From: DASQPA01 sp963756455
GTDB taxonomy: Bacteria > Acidobacteriota > Thermoanaerobaculia > Multivoradales > UBA5704
DNA length: 64,000 nt
Direction of reading: 5' to 3'
Assembly: GCA_963756455.1 (NCBI GenBank)
Contig: CAVWNC010000004.1
Coordinates: forward strand, 186,001-250,000
The notes below the pieces were generated by a model, which searched no databases, had not been told where the DNA came from, and saw only the letters and a program-made list of their open reading frames with translations. How positions within the stretch are numbered: the stretch's first letter is position 1; every line of letters begins with the position of its first letter. Shown in pieces: positions 43,550 to 64,000 of the stretch. The translations under genes and the position numbers were made by a program.

Positions 43550-45298
43550 ATGAAAACCAGGAGCGTCGACGATCTGCTGAAGCTCGCCCTCTCCCAACCT
43601 GGAGGACCGTCGTACCTTCTGTTGCGCTTCGTGCCGAGCGCCGACGAGACGCAGGATCTCTGGGCGGTGAGCCAGGCCCTGCCCTGGCTGGGGCAGCTGG
43701 ACGACGGGCGCTTCCCGCTCTTCGAGGATCTCCGCGGCTACGGGATGGGAGTCGTCGTCTGCGCCGACCGGCAGGAGGCGAGAGAGCGCCTGAAGGAGAT
43801 CCGCGGCGAGCGGATCGCCGCCACGCTCTTCCAGCACAACCGGACGGCCGCACGGCGGATCCGGAACCCGGCGCTCCAGCGCCTGCATGGGATCTACCCC
43901 ACGTCCCCGCCCCTGGTCGGCTATCTGGTGCGCTCGGTCCACCGCCTGCTGCAAGCCCGGTTCGGCTGGAGCGCCGGCCTCGCCGACCCGCGGGTGCGCC
44001 TCCTCGATCCCGCGGCCGGCTCCCTGCCCTTCCTGCGCGCCGCCTGGCGGCTGGCCCTGGAGGCCTGCTGGCACCAGGGAGGCGAGACGGGGGATCTCCT
44101 CCACAGCCATCTGCTCCTTCACTTCCTGGGTGTCGAGCTGCTGCCGGAAGCGCTCGCCCGCGGGCTCGCCAGCCTCCGCCGGGTCCTCGCGGTCTACGGC
44201 TGCCCGCCCGGCCCCGAGGTCTCCCTGCCCACTCTTCTCGGCGACAGCCTCGATCCGATCGCGCCGGTGCTCGACTTCCCGGCCAACGTCGTCCTCGGCA
44301 ATCCACCCTGGCGCGGCCGGTCGGAGCCGCGGGGGCCGTGGATCACCGACCTCCTCTCCGACTATTTTCAACTCGACGGCCAGCCGCTTGCGGAACGCAA
44401 CTCGAAATGGCTCAACGACGACGCGGTCCGCTTCCTCCGCTTGGCGCAGTGGAAGATCGATCAGGCCGGCTCCGGGATCGCCGCTCTCGTCCTCCCTCAT
44501 ACCGGTCTCGACGCGCCGACCTTCCGGGGTCTGCGCCGCTCCCTGCTCGAGAGCTTCGACGAGATCTATGCCCTGGACCTCCACGGCAACCAGAGGAAGC
44601 GGGAGAGAAGCCCGGATGGCGGAGTGGACGAAAACGTCTTCCCGGACGTCGCCCAGGGGGTCGCTCTCTTCCTGCTGGTCAAGCAACCGGGGCTGGCGAA
44701 ACGGGTGCTGCGCGCCGACCTTTACGGGACCCGGCGGGACAAGCTCCTCGCCCTCGCCGCCACCCACGTCGACACCACCGGCTGGGAGGAGGTGCATCCC
44801 AGAGCCTCCGCCTATCTGTTCTCCGCCGCGGAGGACCGGATCGAACGCGAGTACCGGCGCGGCCTCAGCCTGCCGGAGATCTTCCCCGTCTTCACGACCG
44901 GGATCATCACCGGGCGGGATGAGATGGTGACCGCCCTCGACTGGCACACCCTCGTCGAGAGGCTGGGCGGGCTCCGCGCCGGGGCGGAGACCGGCGCCGG
45001 GCTCGACCCGCTATGCTGGGAGGAGTTTCGGCAGGACGAGCGCTGGCCCCGGCGTGTCCTCTCCTTCCTCGCTCGGCCCTTCGACCGCCGCTATCTCTTC
45101 TATGCCCACTACTTCCTCGAAAGGCCACGGCAGGCGGTGATGTCCCACCTGGAGAACGGCGGCAACCTCGCCCTCCTCGCCTCCCGGCAGACGAGGGGCG
45201 AGCCCGGCGCCCTGGTGACGCGCTGGATCGCCGGGCACAAGGTGGTCTCCGCCTACGACGTCAGCTCGCTCTTCCCGCTCTACCTCTACCCGGAGTAG
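43550..45298 (+). CDS. Type ISP-like restriction/methyltransferase, N-terminal open frame
   Basis: A 582-residue open frame with the N6-adenine methyltransferase motifs LLDPAAGSLPFL (motif I, near residue 155) and VVLGNPPWRG (motif IV NPPW, near residue 250). The C-terminal part (RPFDRRYLFYAHYFLERPRQAVM, LFPLYLYPE) is typical of the target-recognition region of type ISP and Eco57I-like enzymes. The frame is ended by TAG at 45296-45298, but the same frame continues with matching family sequence (see the next entry), so the protein is cut short by about 200 residues. Confidence 0.8.
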   Translation: MKTRSVDDLLKLALSQPGGPSYLLLRFVPSADETQDLWAVSQALPWLGQLDDGRFPLFEDLRGYGMGVVVCADRQEARERLKEIRGERIAATLFQHNRTAARRIRNPALQRLHGIYPTSPPLVGYLVRSVHRLLQARFGWSAGLADPRVRLLDPAAGSLPFLRAAWRLALEACWHQGGETGDLLHSHLLLHFLGVELLPEALARGLASLRRVLAVYGCPPGPEVSLPTLLGDSLDPIAPVLDFPANVVLGNPPWRGRSEPRGPWITDLLSDYFQLDGQPLAERNSKWLNDDAVRFLRLAQWKIDQAGSGIAALVLPHTGLDAPTFRGLRRSLLESFDEIYALDLHGNQRKRERSPDGGVDENVFPDVAQGVALFLLVKQPGLAKRVLRADLYGTRRDKLLALAATHVDTTGWEEVHPRASAYLFSAAEDRIEREYRRGLSLPEIFPVFTTGIITGRDEMVTALDWHTLVERLGGLRAGAETGAGLDPLCWEEFRQDERWPRRVLSFLARPFDRRYLFYAHYFLERPRQAVMSHLENGGNLALLASRQTRGEPGALVTRWIAGHKVVSAYDVSSLFPLYLYPE

Positions 45299-46033
45299 GG
45301 GACCGGCCAGGGCGGCCGAAACCCGCGGTCGCGGGTACCCGACCGGCTGCCCAACCTCGCCCCGGAGCTCCTCGTTTCTCTCGGCGAGCGCTACGGCAGA
45401 GAGCCGAGCCCCGAGGAGATCCTGGGCTACGTCTACGCCGTGCTCTACGCCCCGGCCTACCGGGACCGATACAGAAAGCTCCTGCGCGGGGACTTCCCCC
45501 GCATCCCTTTCCCGGCAGCGCAGGCGCCCTTCCTCCACCTGGCGGCGCTCGGAGCGGAGCTGATGGGGCTCCACTTGCTCGCCGACCGGCGCCTCCTCGA
45601 TCCTCCGGTCGGCCTGGTCGGCGATGTCCAAAAGCCCCTGGGGCCGCGCCCGCGCAGCTTCCTGCGCTATTGGGAAGACGAGGGCCGGCTCTACGTCAAT
45701 CCCGAGGATCTCGGCTTCGAGGGCATCTCGCCCGCGGTCGAGAGCTATGCCATCGGCGGTCACCCGGTGCTCCGGCGCTGGCTGCGGTCGCGCTGCGGCC
45801 GGGTGCTTCTGCCCGAGGAGATCCTGACGTTCCGCCGGATCGCGTCGGCCTTGACCTTCAGTCTCCGACCTCAACCGACGAGGTCTGCTCCCTGGGAGCG
45901 CCGGCGTCCCGCCGGCATCGGTATACCGGCGGTATACCGCCGGCCGGCGGGGATGCCGGCGCTCCCAGGGAAAAATCTGTCTCGCTTGCTTGCTTGTACA
46001 GATCTGCCCCAGGTCAGACGTCTAGTTCATTGA
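45299..46033 (+). pseudogene. C-terminal part of the type ISP-like enzyme after an in-frame TAG
   Basis: In the same frame as the preceding gene: RVPDRLPNLAPELLVSLGE, EEILGYVYAVLYAPAYRDRY, GDFPRIPFP and EEILTFRRIASAL. The YAPAYRxRY...DFPRIP signature is the family's usual C-terminal domain. The last natural codons appear to be replaced by a palindromic element from 45890, so the tail to 46033 is not original. Readthrough, sequence error or true decay are possible. Confidence 0.7.
45890..45970. repeat. REP-like palindrome at the 3' end of the methyltransferase
   Basis: The outer arms CCCTGGGAGCGCCGGC and GCCGGCGCTCCCAGGG are exact inverted repeats; inside lie CCCGCCGGC-type sequence and two GGTATACC palindromes. 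It resembles dispersed repetitive extragenic palindromes of high-GC genomes. From 45971 to 46164 I see no gene. Confidence 0.75.
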
Positions 46034-46164
46034 GAGCGCCTATGGGGCCGCCCCTACACCCAGAATCCAGAATCTCGCGACTTTGACGAGATCCTGGGGT
46101 GCTACCGGCCGGCCCTCCTCTCCCCCGCGGCCTGTATTACAATTCGTGCGGGACTCTCGCCTTC

Positions 46165-64000
<17,836 letters not shown>

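Overview
The window is a 64 kb, very GC-rich segment dominated by assembly-line biosynthesis. It most likely comes from an acidobacterium. The main taxonomic clue is an ABC permease at 25.1-27.6 kb that looks like the Acidobacterial Duplicated Orphan Permease (ADOP) family; very high GC and mosaic small repeats fit but are not decisive. No rRNA, tRNA or housekeeping gene is present to confirm this.

Region 1 (1-31.8 kb) is a hybrid PKS/NRPS lipopeptide-type cluster, all on the plus strand with several overlapping stop/start codons. In order it holds: the 3' part of a KS-AT-ACP-aminotransferase-monooxygenase-C-C-A-PCP-E megasynthase; a C-A(Ser)-PCP-TE termination protein; a cyclic-peptide-type ABC exporter; a FAAL-ACP-KS-AT-DH-KR-ACP loading/extension protein; the ADOP permease; a SyrP/TauD-like dioxygenase; a stand-alone luciferase-like monooxygenase; and an asparagine synthetase. 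Taken together (inference) a fatty acid is activated by the FAAL, extended, beta-aminated and probably alpha-hydroxylated, coupled to an epimerised residue and Ser, and released by the TE. Three reading-frame breaks in this region lie in or next to short homopolymers and may be sequencing errors.

Region 2 (31.9-42.5 kb) is repeat-rich. It starts with a 48-aa orphan RiPP precursor with a lanthipeptide-like leader, followed by hairpins, a 21-22 bp tandem array and two small secreted proteins. It then holds five copies of an apparently undescribed unit: a small secreted peptide with two to four CX7C motifs (consensus GCxxDPxGxC) on the plus strand, facing a minus-strand cytoplasmic HTH+TPR regulator about 30 bp away. 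Four of the five peptides are preceded by a full conserved leader element of about 105 bp and the fifth by its 3' part. All five peptides are intact, but only two of the five regulators are (39.0-40.5 and 41.0-42.5 kb). The layout suggests a secreted peptide/HTH-TPR sensor system analogous to Gram-positive RNPP quorum sensing; this is a hypothesis from architecture only.

Region 3 (42.7-46.0 kb) has a small zinc-finger-like protein, an unknown protein, and a type ISP-like restriction/methyltransferase gene with an in-frame TAG and a palindromic REP-like element at its 3' end.

Region 4 (46.2-64 kb) is one open NRPS gene with five complete C-A-PCP modules and the start of a sixth, running off the window. 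Hand-read adenylation signatures suggest Ala (module 2), Leu (module 3) and the same unassigned residue in modules 4 and 5, which look like a recent internal duplication.
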